Position numbers and translations under genes: made by a program | The notes under the pieces: model-generated | Database searches by the model: none | What the model saw: only the letters and a program-made list of their open reading frames with translations | What the model was told of the DNA's origin: nothing | Part shown: in pieces, positions 46,340 to 59,092 of the stretch | How the letters are laid out: each line of letters begins with the position of its first letter | Position numbering within the stretch: position 1 is the stretch's first letter | Assembly (NCBI GenBank): GCA_944472135.2 | Contig: OX235270.1 | Coordinates: 53,883,267 to 53,947,266 of the forward strand | Length of the DNA: 64,000 nucleotides | Source: Trichobilharzia regenti | Lineage: Eukaryota > Platyhelminthes > Trematoda > Strigeidida > Schistosomatidae | Direction: 5' to 3'

Positions 46340-49300
46340 CTGTTTTCGACATAGAACTTTGCACAAATGTGCGGAAGTTCAAGTCGCCACATTCCGTGTA
46401 GCACGCGAAGCAAGAGAAGAAAGTACAAGAAAAGCATAATAGAAACAGTGAGCAGAGGTGTGAGACAAAGGAGTAATAAAGAAATACAAAACAGTTTCAT
46501 TGAAGATCATAAGTCACAGGGAGTGGATGCATCTGCGCCACTGAGAACGATTTTGAGCCATGTCACCAATTGTTTCCAACCATAGATTTTTACCGTCCCG
46601 AGGACCCCAGCCTGGAAGTCTACACCTTTCTACGTGGCTTAGACCAACTGTTGTGGATTTCATTGACTGATGCCAAGTTTTTGTTTGACCGCCGCTAGCT
46701 TTTTTCCAGCCTGACCCTATATCCGCTAACATTGCTCGTCGAGGGAGGCGATGGCTTGGCATACGTAACACATGTCCTAACCATCTCAGTCTTTGTAGCT
46801 TCACGACTTCGTCGATTGATTTCCCCTGTTTACCTAGAACTCTACGCCTAACCTCCATGTTGCTCACCTTATTATGCCACTTTACACGGGAAATAGAACG
46901 CAGGCACCTATGATCAAAGACAGCTAGTCTTTTCATGTCTTCCACTCTCAGTGGCCAGGTCTCACAACCATAAAGGAGGACGGAGCGGACTGATGAGCAG
47001 TACACCCGCCCTTTGGTCGATAGTCGAACATCTCGTCTACGCCAGAGTCGGCGTAAACTAACAAATGCGAAACGAGCCCCTTGTATTCGTGCTGAGATTT
47101 CGTCAGAGATCAGCCCGTTGGGGCTGATGGTACTTCCCAAATAAGTGAAGCGGTCAACGTGCTCTACCACTTCACTTCCTATTTTTAAACTAGGCGTCGA
47201 TGTAGTCCAGTCCTGTAACATCATCTTGCATTTGGCGGGAGCGAATCGCATGCCAAACATTCGTAGATTGCGGCTCAAGGTGTTTAGAAGACTCTGCATT
47301 TCGTCAGCGTCTTCGCCTAGAAGGACTATATCGTCTGCATATTCCAAGTCAACGAGATTATTCCCGGTAGCAAGTCAATCCCTGAGTCGCTGAAGTCACC
47401 TAGGGTTAAGTCCATTAACACATCTATGATGAAGTTGAATAGAAAAGGAGATAATGGGCATCCTTGACGGACACCACTGGTCGTCATCAGTTCAGATGAC
47501 AGCTCGCCGTAAGCCCTCACCTGGCTGTATGAGTACGAGTAGAGTGCCTTAATCAGTGCAATATATTTTCTCGGAATTCCCTTTACAGCCAAGCATCTCC
47601 AGAGAACTTCCCGATCGACAGAGTCGAATGCTGCCTTTAGGTCAAGAAATATAATGACTGTTGGACGCCGGTAGGAATGCCTATGTTCTAGAATCTGTCG
47701 GAGGGTGAAGATATGATCAATACACCCTCTTCCTGGTCTAAAGCCTGCCTGGCTCTCTCGTGTTTGTGCTTCCCGAGCACCACTCAGTCTACGCATGATT
47801 ATTGAGCCTAAGACTTTAGATACTATATTAGTCAAGCTAATCCCTCTGTGATTATCACAGGAAGACTTGTCTCCCTTCTTGTATATGGGGATAATCAGTG
47901 ACTTACACCAACCCGATGGGACTTCTTCTGATTCCCAGACGCTGCCTAGTACCTCAGTTAATCCGGACAGTAAGCTGTCTCCACCGTACTTAAATACCTC
48001 TGGAGTCATTCCATCAGGTCCCGCTGCTTTGCCTAGTTTCAGATTGGTGACAGCTTTAGTAACCTCAGTTAGTGACGGAGGACCTGTGTTTATATCCCAT
48101 TCAGGGAGGTGTTGGATGCTCGGAAGGTTGAGCGTGGCTGTGGGCAAATTAAACTGCTCCTCATAATGCTCTTTCCAACGATCCAGTCGTCTATCCTGGA
48201 GCTAATTATAGTGCCATTTTTTTCCGAGATTGTCTCACTAATGATTTGTCTTCTCCCACCCGTTTCCCTGATGAGTCCAAAGAGTTGCCTGGTGTTGCCT
48301 ATCCTCAAAGCTTTCTCCATCTCTTTGGCTTTTGTCGCCCACCACTGTTCACGGTCCTTGCGGAGACTTTTCGTAAGTTTCCTCTTGTGCAGCTTTCGCT
48401 CCTCATTGAATTCGGAGCTCGCCGGAATAAGTCTTCTAGCATCTATCAGTTCGGATGAGGCGGTGGAGATCCAGTGGTTTTTACTCACCTTTGGGTTTAC
48501 CTTATTCACAGCTTTTACAGCTGTATCTATGGCTGCCTGGATATTTTTCCAAGCTTCTTCAGGGTGAGCACAGCTGTCGAACACAGATATGTGTTTAGCT
48601 AGTTCTTCCTCAAATACGGATTTAGTTTCCTGATCGAGCTGGGGACGTGATGGTTTTACCGCCAGCTGTTTCCTACGTCCGTTCAGTCGTAAGCACACCC
48701 GAGCGCGGACCAGTGCATGGTCGGTATCTACGCACGTGTTCCAGAAGGAGCGACAATCTCCTACCGACCCACGCCAACGATAGCTTATTGCTATGTGGTC
48801 TATTTGTGTCCAGCGTTGGTTTGATGAAGGGGGTCTCCAAGTCAAACAGTGTCTCTCCTTGTGTTTAAAGTTAGTGCTTACAAGAAACAAATGATTATCA
48901 GAGCAGAACTGTAGGAGACGGTCACCGTTGTCGGTTCGCTGGCACGGAGCTCCATAGGTGCCACCGACATCCTTCTCAGATTGACACAATTTCCCTACTT
49001 GAGCGTTAAAGTCACCAGCTAGAACGACTATGTCTGAGCGTTTAGCCTTTCCACCAAACTAGACAGCTTTTGGTAGAACTCATCCTTCGTTTCATCTGAA
49101 CTGCAGTCAGTGGGGGCGTAGGCGGAGATTACGAAAAGGCATCGGCGAGTAGTGCAGTCCTTCCTCCTTCTTACTGATCCGTTCAGGCGGACAGCACACA
49201 TTCGGCTATCTACCGGGATCCAGTCAAGCAATGTCTTTTCTGCCCTAGTACTCAAAGCTATCCCTACGCCAGCTAATCCTCGTGAACTAGCTGTGGCATC

Positions 49301-50105
49301 TCCTGACACCCTCAAGGTGAATTTTGCAGATTCAACCTGTTGGCCAGGTGGGGTTAGGTGAATAACCACACTTGGGTCTTGTATGCGTGTTTCTGAAACA
49401 CAGCATACATCAATGGCTCGTGATGCCAGGGTCTTGGCTAGTGATGCTTGTTGTCCTATTTGGCAAAGTGTCCTAACATTAAGAGCTCCTATATGAAATT
49501 GGTGGCGCGGCTTTAAGAGGCTGTCGGTGGTGGTTTTTTGGCTTCCATCGTTTTTAGTGGACGCAGAGTGGAGAGGAAGTGGAGAGCTATCAAGTCGAGG
49601 AGTTGCATCAGTGGAAGGAAGGCAAGATGATAGAGATGAAGATGAAGACAAAGATGAGTGAGTAATAGAGAGGTTTCGTGTGCATTTCGGATTGTGAGGG
49701 CGATTGTTACTTCCCGGCTGCCCACACCGTGGAAGTTGGTTGCGTGACCGCAGAGCCCAGGGGACAACTGCTTGAGGCCGGTCACACGCGGCCTGTTTTT
49801 GTTCGTTCTTTTTTGTTTGGTGTGTCTCAGTAGCAGATTTATCACTCCCGCCCTGTGACACGGCAGCAGGAAGCGCGGTCGTTGTTAATCCGGGCCACGG
49901 CCGATCCGGCATGAAATTTTGTAATTTTGTATTGGACATGATGTTGGATTGGGTAGCTGCTTTTTGTTTAACCGCTATCCAAACAACCTGCCTGGCATGG
50001 TAGAACCTCAAGAGACATAAGTCTCAGCCAGTATAGCTTGATTAGGTCATTGCGGTGTTCAAGCCCGACCACCACGTCAAGGTAGCAGCTTTCGGTCGCC
50101 CTTCA
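46340..50105 (-). mobile_element. Almost full-length RTE-like LINE (family Y, copy 1)
   Basis: Coding order on the - strand: 49028-50011, N-terminal extension and endonuclease (FHIGALNVRTLCQIGQQASL, VCCVSETRIQD, LFVISAYAPTDC); 48090-48989, rest of the endonuclease and linker (TQIDHIAISYRWRGS); 47326-48147, RT ([76 protein letters not shown]); 46514-47347, YADD core and C-terminal domain (LEYADD..., then RRRVLG and LRWLGHVLRMPSH). At least three frameshifts break it, near 49030, 48200 and 47368; the last is one missing base compared with the copy at 52865. The 3' UTR ends near 46340, about 80 bp upstream of the ALG9 ATG and on the same strand. Confidence 0.9.
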
Positions 50106-50819
50106 AGTTATAAACTAACTTTTCGCTTCGATGTTTGCGGGACACATTTATTTAAAGCTAACTGTATGTATCCTAGAAACCATAAGCATTACCTCAGTGT
50201 GTTCTATATGTCAATATCATCTATATTAAGCTTTTAAGACTAACTACCTAGCAAATCACATCAATTTATTAACCACTAGAGTGTTCACTTGTATTTTGAT
50301 GTCAATCATCCAACCGCCAGTCAGAAGTCGGAATACATTCGTGAAAGTAACGGCACACACATTTGCAGAATAAGAATGGATTACGTTCATGATATTATGA
50401 AATCACAATACTGCCAAAACATTCATTTGAAACAATAGTTGCTATACACATTACTTAGGCAACCGGATATTGGGTCAACAGAACTAATGAAATGCTTAAT
50501 TTGACATTTATAAACAGAAGCTTACAAGTGATATTACTATACTCAACAACAGATTTGATTTAATCGGGAACATTCATCCAACTTTCACAATGTACTCTAA
50601 ATCTGAGACTGTTACTTATTTTAAAAACTCCTTATTTGCACAGCTTCATCTGGTTGACTGACACCAAAATTACCATTATCAGCCTAGCAAGCCACCAGAT
50701 AGCTATTAGATGGAACCATTTATTAACTCAGCCCACAGATTTATATATTAAAAACACATCAAAGTACCATGCAGACAGCGTTTCAGACGAAAACATACTA
50801 AACTCTAAGCTCCTGGTGA
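50106..50819. other. Unassigned stretch
   Basis: No gene or repeat recognised between two LINE copies. Confidence 0.5.
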
Positions 50820-51680
50820 CTAGAAAGAAAGCGCTTGGTTATCACGTACTTTGCGTACACTCTTTGTAAAGACAAGCACGATGATAGCTTCATTCCACAT
50901 TGATGAGACATTCTCGCTCTCCCACATTTTCCTGGATAATACGGTCAGTTTCCTGACTGGAGTCTCATCACCACTATTAAGAGGAGCCGAGAAAAAGTTT
51001 GGTGTGGCGGTAATGACCGACCATGAAGCACTGTAGTCGGTGATTTTAGATGCTGCAGCTGTTGGCCCACAAAACTTTCTCACCTACCTACGTTGCTGGT
51101 CAACATAACATTTGTCCTACAAACCATCTCCTGACACTATTCTTGCTTCCATTGGCTCGGATGAGTTGAAACAACTTCCAACTGGATGCTCATGCTTTTG
51201 AAGCTCACTCAAATGATACTAGAATATCCTTGATTTCATCTTTGCGGCGTAGACACAAATGACAAATAGGCAACGCTTCTCTAACCCGCCGTTTCTTACT
51301 CTACTATAACCTAGTTTCATAGCATACAGACGACTGTTACTGAAGATTCAGTAGAGTGATGCAGCTTTGGTTAGACGCCGACACCACAGAGGCTGGATGA
51401 TGATACTGAAGGGTCGTCAAATAAGCCCACGTGGTATACGCTATTAGAACTTATGGATGAAGAAATCCAAGACACCTCACTGGGATCTTGCAATAAGAGT
51501 CTGTGTGATGCAGCCTACATCAATAGCGAGACTGTCCAGGAGTCTTCTCAGACCTGCTTGTTGTCCGATTTGAACTAATATGAAGACATACAAGGCGACA
51601 CGCGGTTCCCAAGTAGTCTTGTCAGGTATCGCACCGGAGGTGAACGTTCTAACTCTAGCTAACAAATCGAAACAGTACGA
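50820..51680 (-). pseudogene. Decayed RTE-like LINE with endonuclease and RT scraps
   Basis: 51477-51665 has VQIGQQAGLRRLLDSLAIDV, matching the endonuclease start of family Y. 50820-51083 has MWNEAIIVLVFTKSVRKVRD, matching the RT-start phrase (W.EAIIVP.FKKG.R..C.NYRGIS). The linker between them is mostly lost. Confidence 0.65.
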
Positions 51681-51889
51681 AAAGTCCTAGATTTCAAACA
51701 ATACCAAAAGGCTAACAAAGTGGATAGCCTAGAAACCGAAAGAGTGATCAAAAATTAAGAGGTTAATGTATAAAAATGAAAAGGATTGAGTTGCTAAAAG
51801 TACGATTGGAGAGGTATTTTGTGACAGTGAGCACACAACTAGCATCGCAGTGATTGTCGTTTCATTATTTGCGCGAGGTCTGTTTGTTT

Positions 51890-53213
51890 TCGACATAGAA
51901 CTTTGCACAAATGTGCAGTAGTTCAAGTCGCCACACTCCATGTAGCACACAAAGCAATAGGAGAAAGTACAAGAAAAGCATAATAGAGACAGTAAACAGA
52001 GGTATGAGACAAAGGAAGAGTAATAACGAAGAACAAAACAGTTTCATTATATTTTGAGCCATGTCACCAATTGTTTCCAACCATCGGTTTTTACCGTCCC
52101 GAGGACACCAACCAGGAAGTCTACACCTTCCTACGTGGCTTAGACCAACTGTTGTAGATTTCATTGACTGGTGCCATGTTTTTGTTTGACCTCCGCTAGC
52201 TCTTTTCCAGCCTGACCCTATGTCAGCTAACATTGCTCGTCGAGGATGGCGATGACTAGGCATACGTAACACATGTCCTAACCATCTCAGTCTTTGTAAC
52301 TTCACGACTTCGTTGGTTGATTTCCCCTGTTTACCTAGCACTCAACGCCTAACCTCAATATTGCTCACCTTGTTATACCACTTCACACGGGAGGTAGAAC
52401 GCAAGCATCTATGATCAAAGACAGCTAATCTTTTCATGTCTTCCACTCTCAATGATTAGGTCTCAGCCATAAAGAAGGACGGAGCGGACTGATGAGCAGT
52501 ACACCCGCCCTTTGGTCGATAGTCGAACATCTCGTCTACGCCAGAGTCGGCGTAAACTAACAAATGCGAAACGAGCCCCCTGTATCCGTGCTGAGATTTC
52601 GTCAGAGATCAACCCGTTGGGGCTGATGGTACTTCCCAAATAAGAGAAGCGGTCAACGTGCTCTACCACTTCACTTCCTATTTTTAAACTAGGAGTCGGT
52701 GTAATCCAGTCCTGTAACATCACCTTGCATTTGGCGGGAGCGAATCGCATGCCAAACATTCGTAGATTGCAGCTCAAGGTGTTTAGAAGACTCTGCATTT
52801 TGTCAGCGTCCTCGCCTAGTAGAACTATATCGTCTGCATATTCCAAGTCAACGAGATTATTCCCTGGTAGCAAGTCAATCCCTGAGTCACTGAAGTCACT
52901 TAGGGTTAAGTCCATTAGTACATCTATGATGAAGTCGAATAGAAAAGGAGATAATGGGCATCCTTGACGGACACCATTAGTCGTCATCAGTTCAGATGAC
53001 AACTCGCCGTAAGCACTCACCTGGCTGTATGAGTACGAGTAGAGTGCCTTAATCAGTGCAATATATTTTCTCGGAATTCCCTTTACAGTCAAGCATCTCC
53101 AGAGAACCTCCCGGTCGACAGAATCGAATGCTGCCTTTAGGTCAAGAAATATAATGACTGTTGGACGCCGGTAGGAATGCGTATGTTCTAGAATCTGTCG
53201 GAGGGTGAAGATA
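51890..53213 (-). mobile_element. RTE-like LINE (family Y, copy 2), 5'-truncated
   Basis: Closely matches 46360-47700. The 209-codon frame 52463-53092 includes [40 protein letters not shown] and the start of the C-terminal domain; 51865-52341 gives LRWLGHVLRMPSHRHPRRA. Frames are separated by a stop and a small deletion near 52380-52465. The 5' edge at 53213 is abrupt, within the RT. Confidence 0.88.
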
Positions 53214-53595
53214 TGCGCGAGGGCTGAAAGACCGCTCGGAAGCCCATGCTCTCGACAACACTGCAGAGCAGCTCCAGGTTTCTACACCTTCTCCGATTCT
53301 GAAGTCTCTTTGGACGATAGGTTTGGGAACAGTCCCTTTATTCCCGTGTCTGGCAGTCCGGTTATCAGTGCCAAACATTCGTGCTTGCTCTTTTACTCTC
53401 GTGAAAACCCACACCATGCAAACGAGGTGCTACAGCTTCGCGACAGGTGTGGTGATAACACAAATGCTGAACAGAAAATAAAGAACGCCAATAAAGAAAG
53501 AAGGAAAGTAATTTTTGCATTCATATAACACGTAGTCCGACTGCTTAGGAGACATGTCAGATATAAATCCAGGGTATATCTGACAAGTCCATAGA
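53214..53595. other. Unassigned 380-bp segment between two LINE pieces
   Basis: It matches neither LINE. GC-richer than its surroundings, with a 107-codon + strand frame (53205-53528) of no known family. It ends with an 11-bp inverted repeat (53555-53565 and 53575-53585) about 35 bp from the edge of the large inverted repeat. Confidence 0.5.
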
Positions 53596-55462
53596 ACTCA
53601 GGCACCTATGATCAAACGCAGCTAGCTAGTCTTTTCGTATCTTCCAATTTCAATGACCATGTCTCACAACTAGCCATAAAGGAGGACAGAGCGAACTGCT
53701 GAGCAGTACACACGTCTTATGCTCGACACCTGGATATCACGTCTGCTGAGCCAGAGATGGCATAATTTGGCGTATGCTAAACGAGCCTCCCGTATCCGCG
53801 CTGAGATTTCGTCAGCGATCAACCCGTTGGGGCTGATGCAACTCCCCAAGCAAGTGAAGTGGTCAACACTCTCTATCACTTCACTCCCTATTTCTAAGCT
53901 AGGTGTGAGTCAATGTAGTCCAGTCCTGTAGCATCATCTTACATTTGACGGGAGCGAATCGCGTGCCAAACATTCGAAGACTGCTGCTCCTCAAGGTGTT
54001 CAGAAGACTCTGCATCTTGTCAGTGTCCTCACCTAGAAGAACTATATCATCTGCATGCTCTAAGTCAAAGAGATTATCCCCTGGTAACAAGTCAATCCGT
54101 GAGTCGCTGAGGTCGCCAGTTAGCGTTAAGTCCTTTAGTACATCTATGACGAAATTAAACAGAAATGGGGACAGTAGGCATCACTCGCTGATAGACATCA
54201 CTTCAAATGACAACTCGCCGTAGGCTCTCACCTGACTGGCTACATGAGCTCGAGTAGAGTGCCCTGATCAGTGCAATGTATTTCCTCGCCATTACCTTTA
54301 CAGCCAAACATTGTCAGAGTACATCTCGGTCGACGAAGTCGAATGTAACTTTCAGGTCAAGAAATATCACGATTGTTGGACGCCGGTAAGTATGCCTATG
54401 TTCCGTTCCAGAATCTGTCGAAGGGTGAAGATATGATCGGTGCACCTTCCTCCTGGTCTGGAGCCTGCCTAGTTCTCTCATCTACACATTATTATTGAAC
54501 CTAGAACGTTAGATACCATATTGATCAAGCTAATTCTACTGTGATTACCACAGGGAGACTTGTCTCCCTTCCTCTATATCGAGATAATCAACGACTTACA
54601 CCACCCACACTGGACTATCTCTCATTCCCAGACGCTGCCTAGTACCTTAGTTAACGCTTATGTCGGCCACTACTCTTCACGGTCGTTGCGAAGGCTTCCT
54701 GTTAGTTTGTGTTTGAGTAGCTTTCACTCTTCGTCATATTCGAAGCTCGCCGGAGTCAGTCGTCTTGCGTTAATCAGTTACGATGAGGCGGTAGAAATCC
54801 ATTGGCTCTTACTGACTTTTGGTTTCAGGTTATTACCAGCTTTGACAGCTGTGTCTACAGCTAACTGAATGTTGTGCCAGGCTTTTACAGGAGCAGTCCT
54901 GCGGTCGACCTCAGATACACGTTTCGCTATTTTCTCTTCAAATAGGGACTCAGTGTCTCGATCTAGTTGGGGACGTGACTGGTTCGCTGCGAATAATTTT
55001 TTATGCCCGTTTAGATGCAAGCATAAACGGACCGCGCGGACCTGGGCGTGATGGGATTCTACGCGCGTGTTCCAGAAGGAGCGGCAGTCTTCTACTGACC
55101 CTCACCAACGATACCCTGTCGCCATATGGTCTATCTGAGTCCAACGTTGACTTGATGATAGAGGCCACAGAGTTAGGCAATTTCTCTCTTTGTGCCTAAA
55201 ATTAGTGCTGACTATGAACAGATTATTATCTGAACAGAACTGTTGAAGACGACCACTGTCGTGGGCTCGTCAGCGGGGTACTCCATACGTACCATCTATA
55301 TATTTCGCAGTCTGGCACAACTTCCCTACTATGCCATTGAAGTCACCTGCTAAAACGGCTTAATCTGAACGTTTTGCATTTTGCAGCAAATTAGACAGTT
55401 TCAGGTAGAAATTGTCCTTTAGTTCATCCGAACTGCAGTCTGTTGGGGTGTAGGTGGAGACT
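53596..55462 (-). pseudogene. Degenerate RTE-like LINE (family Y), right copy
   Basis: Inverted copy of 26098-27941, with the same stops and frameshifts. Beyond the arm edge (53618) only about 25 bp of more diverged LINE sequence remain. Confidence 0.85.
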
Positions 55463-57065
55463 ATGAAAATAAAAAAGTGAAAATGTTAGTATTAGCTAAT
55501 TCTTTCCGTGTGTGTTCATAATATGAACATGCACGTTTAAACTGTTGTTATACTTCCTTTCTGTTCACATGCCTAAGAGTGACAGTTTAAAAGACTTTGG
55601 TTGATTGTTTTGTGATGAAAGCACTTTGGATGCCAGTTAGAAATTACACACATCTGTGTCGTATTAGCTGCTCTTTACCAACGGCGATTACTGGTTCACA
55701 GCATGGGATCTATCACTTATACTGTAGCAACGCTTTAAGGCCCAATCCTACAACAATGCTAAACTGATTCCAACCTACACAGGAATAATGGCTTCCCATG
55801 GTAAGTATTTCAGCTACCTAAAGTGAACCGAGTGTACTGAAATAATGCTGGTCGTTCTTACAAATGGGCACTGGACGCTGAATCTGGGCCAAAAGGACCG
55901 AAGTCAGGCTGATAAGCAAGCACAATAGGGTCTGAGCTACTTCTGAAAATGCCTAGAAGAACAGGGTGCTGAATTAATAATAATAACAGCTTTATTCCAA
56001 ACAGTATTTGTGGTACAGGTATGGAATTTTCAGCGTGCATTACAATATTGCGTCTAATTACCTCACGAATTCTATAAGATTTTTAAATCAAAAAAGCAAC
56101 ACCCAAAAAGAATATAAATAAAAAAAATAAGAAGAACAGCGTTGCGTTTACATTTTAAACAATGCACCACAGGATATGAAACATAAAATTAGTGTGTAAT
56201 AGATGTTAACAACAGTGTAATAGTAACAAAGAAAGGAAAACAAAAGGTAATGGGACTATTTGTTTGAGCACCGCAGTAAGCTGATCGTGTCATATCTATC
56301 GGATTTATCATCACATAACAGCTGTGCCAGATGTGGTATTGGTAGTCCTAGCATATAGCCAGTTACGCTGAAAACCAGAACGCAATTCCAGTTTGTGCAA
56401 ACAATCAAACAATTTCAGGATGGTTCAGAATTTATCCACTAAGCAATGTTAGAGTTAGGTCAGAATTATCGAGATTGAATTCAGTGTTATCCTAAGCTTA
56501 TCGTTAGCAGACTACGACTGCATTTTGTGTTATGAACAGTTTACTATCTTAGCCTAGCAAATTCAAATTAGTATAGTGATTGCAGGTTTACCAGAATCCT
56601 TAACCACTAACTTAATAACTGTGAACTTTAAAGTAAAAATAGGCTTTAGAGTATTCTATAGAGAATATTATGCTATAACATCTAGTGACAAATTGACGTT
56701 GACACGTTAAAAATATGCAAAACGTCGAAAAAACCTTTAAATTCCAATGGCAAACGAATTCACCGAAACATACAGACAGCAGACACAGGAAGTCACCCTG
56801 ACCTGAAATCTGGTATGCTGTCTTCTCAACCACGCCAGAGGACCGCGGATAAATGCCTTGTGGGAGGGGCTGATCACTTGAAGGTCACTTACATGCATTG
56901 TGATTGGCAAATTTTCCCTTGCATAAACTCTGCGACTAATACGTGTTGTAGGCTACCGAAGGTGGCTTTAAAATAGTAATAATAAAATAAAATAATAAAT
57001 TAGAAATTTAAGGACTACCAACTGCCAATGGAGTGGGACCGGGGCAATGACCTTGAAACATTCAC
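53619..57065 (-). repeat. Right arm of the 3447-bp inverted repeat
   Basis: Mirror of 24495-27941. The outer edge (57065) is followed by sequence unrelated to the Penelope-like element that borders the left arm. The LINE tail at 25501-25588 recurs at 55972-56059; 56060-57065 is unassigned. Confidence 0.97.
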
Positions 57066-57362
57066 TGAGCCTGGCCACTTCAAATAGGGGATATGCCATA
57101 TAATCGCCCGGCATATCATGCTGTCATCATCAATAAAATATTCTCATTTAAGTGTTATGCTATTAAATGGGATATCAGGCAAGCTACAGCTTAGGTTTGG
57201 GAAAGATTAAGTTACTCTGTAAGCAAAGGGCAATTGAGAGTTAGGTTAACCGAATAAAGGGGACATTCGGTTTGGTTCGAGTTAGATTACAATTAGTTTA
57301 GGGATATTTTCGCTTTAGAGTTAGGTTTGGGTTAGAAGAGCTAGATAATTACATGGAACGTA
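57066..57362. other. Unassigned stretch
   Basis: AT-rich, with several GGTTA/GTTAGG-like motifs; no gene recognised. Confidence 0.4.
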
Positions 57363-57790
57363 GTTGTGCACTGTGGTGGAGTAAAATTCCATTAATAATA
57401 AATAATAATTTTTCCTTCACGTTCCCAGTGGAACATAGGGCTCCAAGCTAGTGGCTTGAAGTTTCTGTAGCAGTGTTTAATTTTTACAGGATGGGGTTGT
57501 TAGCCTCATGCCCAACCTTTCCTCTTTACCAGTATTATTTCTGGCTCAGTGAGGTAAAGGAGTGCGCCGGCCGGGGATCGAAACCCGGACCATATGCATG
57601 GTCGGCGAGCGTGCTAACCGCTATACCACCGACGCACCATTGCGAGATAAAATTTATTTTGATAAAGTATCACAGGGTTATACAATAATATTTACTGATG
57701 ACAACGTTTTGAGCACAATTTATTGCTCAGCAAATATTACTGTATAACACTGTGAGACTTTACCAAAAAAATTTTGCCCACAATGGATTT
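57363..57790 (-). repeat. Foldback element, family P, copy 3, split by a SINE
   Basis: The left edge is the inverted family flank (GTGCACTGTGGTGGAGTAAA, ATTCCATTA). After the SINE, a left arm (GATAAAGTATCACAGGGTTA) and a right arm (TATAACACTGTGAGACTTTA) pair imperfectly around a roughly 30-bp loop. CCATT occurs on both sides of the SINE and may be its target duplication. Confidence 0.75.
57410..57637 (-). mobile_element. SINE subfamily B, copy 4, nested in the foldback element
   Basis: The - strand starts GTGCGTCGGTGGTATAGCGG and continues with GGTTTCGATCCCCGG, CTCCTTTACCTCACTGAGCC and GAGGCTAACAACCCC. It ends GAGCCCTATGTTCCACTGGG, AACGTGAAGG and an AT-rich tail. Confidence 0.88.
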
Positions 57791-59092
57791 ATATTGTGTT
57801 GATACTCCAACCTAAAACTGAAAGCTATTTTTATCACAAGCGAGAGAAAGGTGTCTTCTGTAACATTTTCCACAGTTTCTATGCATTCGTTTAATGAATA
57901 TACGTATCCCGTGTACAAAAATTGCCTCCCTCACGTGATTGGTGCGTTCCAGGTTATTCGCTGATTGGTAGTTAGTGGTACTTAAAGTGTAACTTTGCCA
58001 TGTTTTTCAGCAAGTTAACATATGTATAAATTTCACAGATGTGGTAAGCATTGGACCCACTTACAAGAAGAATACTACTGGGTAACTTGATCAAAGAAGT
58101 ATAAAGTTTTAAGATTTGGTCTCTTTCAGTTGGTTGCAGCGGATGGATAAGAGAGTCACTTGTGTAATATTTGTTTTTTACAGAAGAGAAAGTGTGACAG
58201 GTGTTTTGGCAGCTCTACAACTATTCAAATCTACCATGGAATATATGGACGACTAATCTATAGAATTTCACCAAATCTATGATTTCTCCCTCCCTTGTTT
58301 GCATACTCAGTGTGCCTAAGGTGAGGAGCTGTTCATCAGAGGTAAGATCAATTCACCTGATATGTATACACCTCCAGATATTTTTCAGTTGCCGAGGGTA
58401 TTAGAAGGAATACAAACTCAACCTTTGCTTGAGATCATGCTCAGTTTTTCCGAACGGATCTAGTGGTGACGAAAACTAAAAAGACTGGTCCAACACCACT
58501 ACCAACGTAGGCACACTGATACAGATGTTGTGGAGATAGTGATTAGTAGACTTTATGATAAATATGACGCAGCTATAGAAAAAACTCTACAACTGTGTTT
58601 TTCACTGGATTGCTATTGACTCTTTTCAGTGTAGATATATGCTCTGTCATACTGAATTATTTCTAACTTGATTGGTTATTGTTTTTTGCACAACTGCCAC
58701 ATCACAACTGTAAATTCCACACGATTCTGGCAGTGATACGCAGTGTCAAATATCCAAGCCACTGCAAGCCTTACTGATACCAATGAGCCTGCTTCTTATT
58801 TGTGAGGCACAGGTTTTCGATTATTGTCAAGATCATACACAGTTCATTCTGTCGATCAGCTGATGTGACTCTGGAAGACACCGAGAGCAGTTGCGTAGCG
58901 AGTTGACTAAATATGATTTAGACTGTGTTGGAGCTGTGGTGCTGCTTCAACCACAGTTAGGCATTTTAAACATTACTCGTCCGATGGAGTCAAAAAATTA
59001 AACGATGGTGATAATAGCGATGACATCGGCATAATTGTTGGCGAGTATTTGAATATTAGAAGAAAACCAAACAAACAAATGATGTCAGTCAA
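57791..59092. other. Unassigned stretch
   Basis: No gene, RNA or repeat recognised. Confidence 0.5.

Noticed and set aside
48109..48567. 152-codon + strand frame
   Set aside because: Shadow of the RTE-like LINE coding strand.
4607..57637. Hammerhead ribozymes, known from Sm-alpha-type repeats of schistosomes
   Set aside because: I looked for a CTGATGA core paired with a GAAAC in the SINE copies and found none by eye. A covariance-model search would be decisive.
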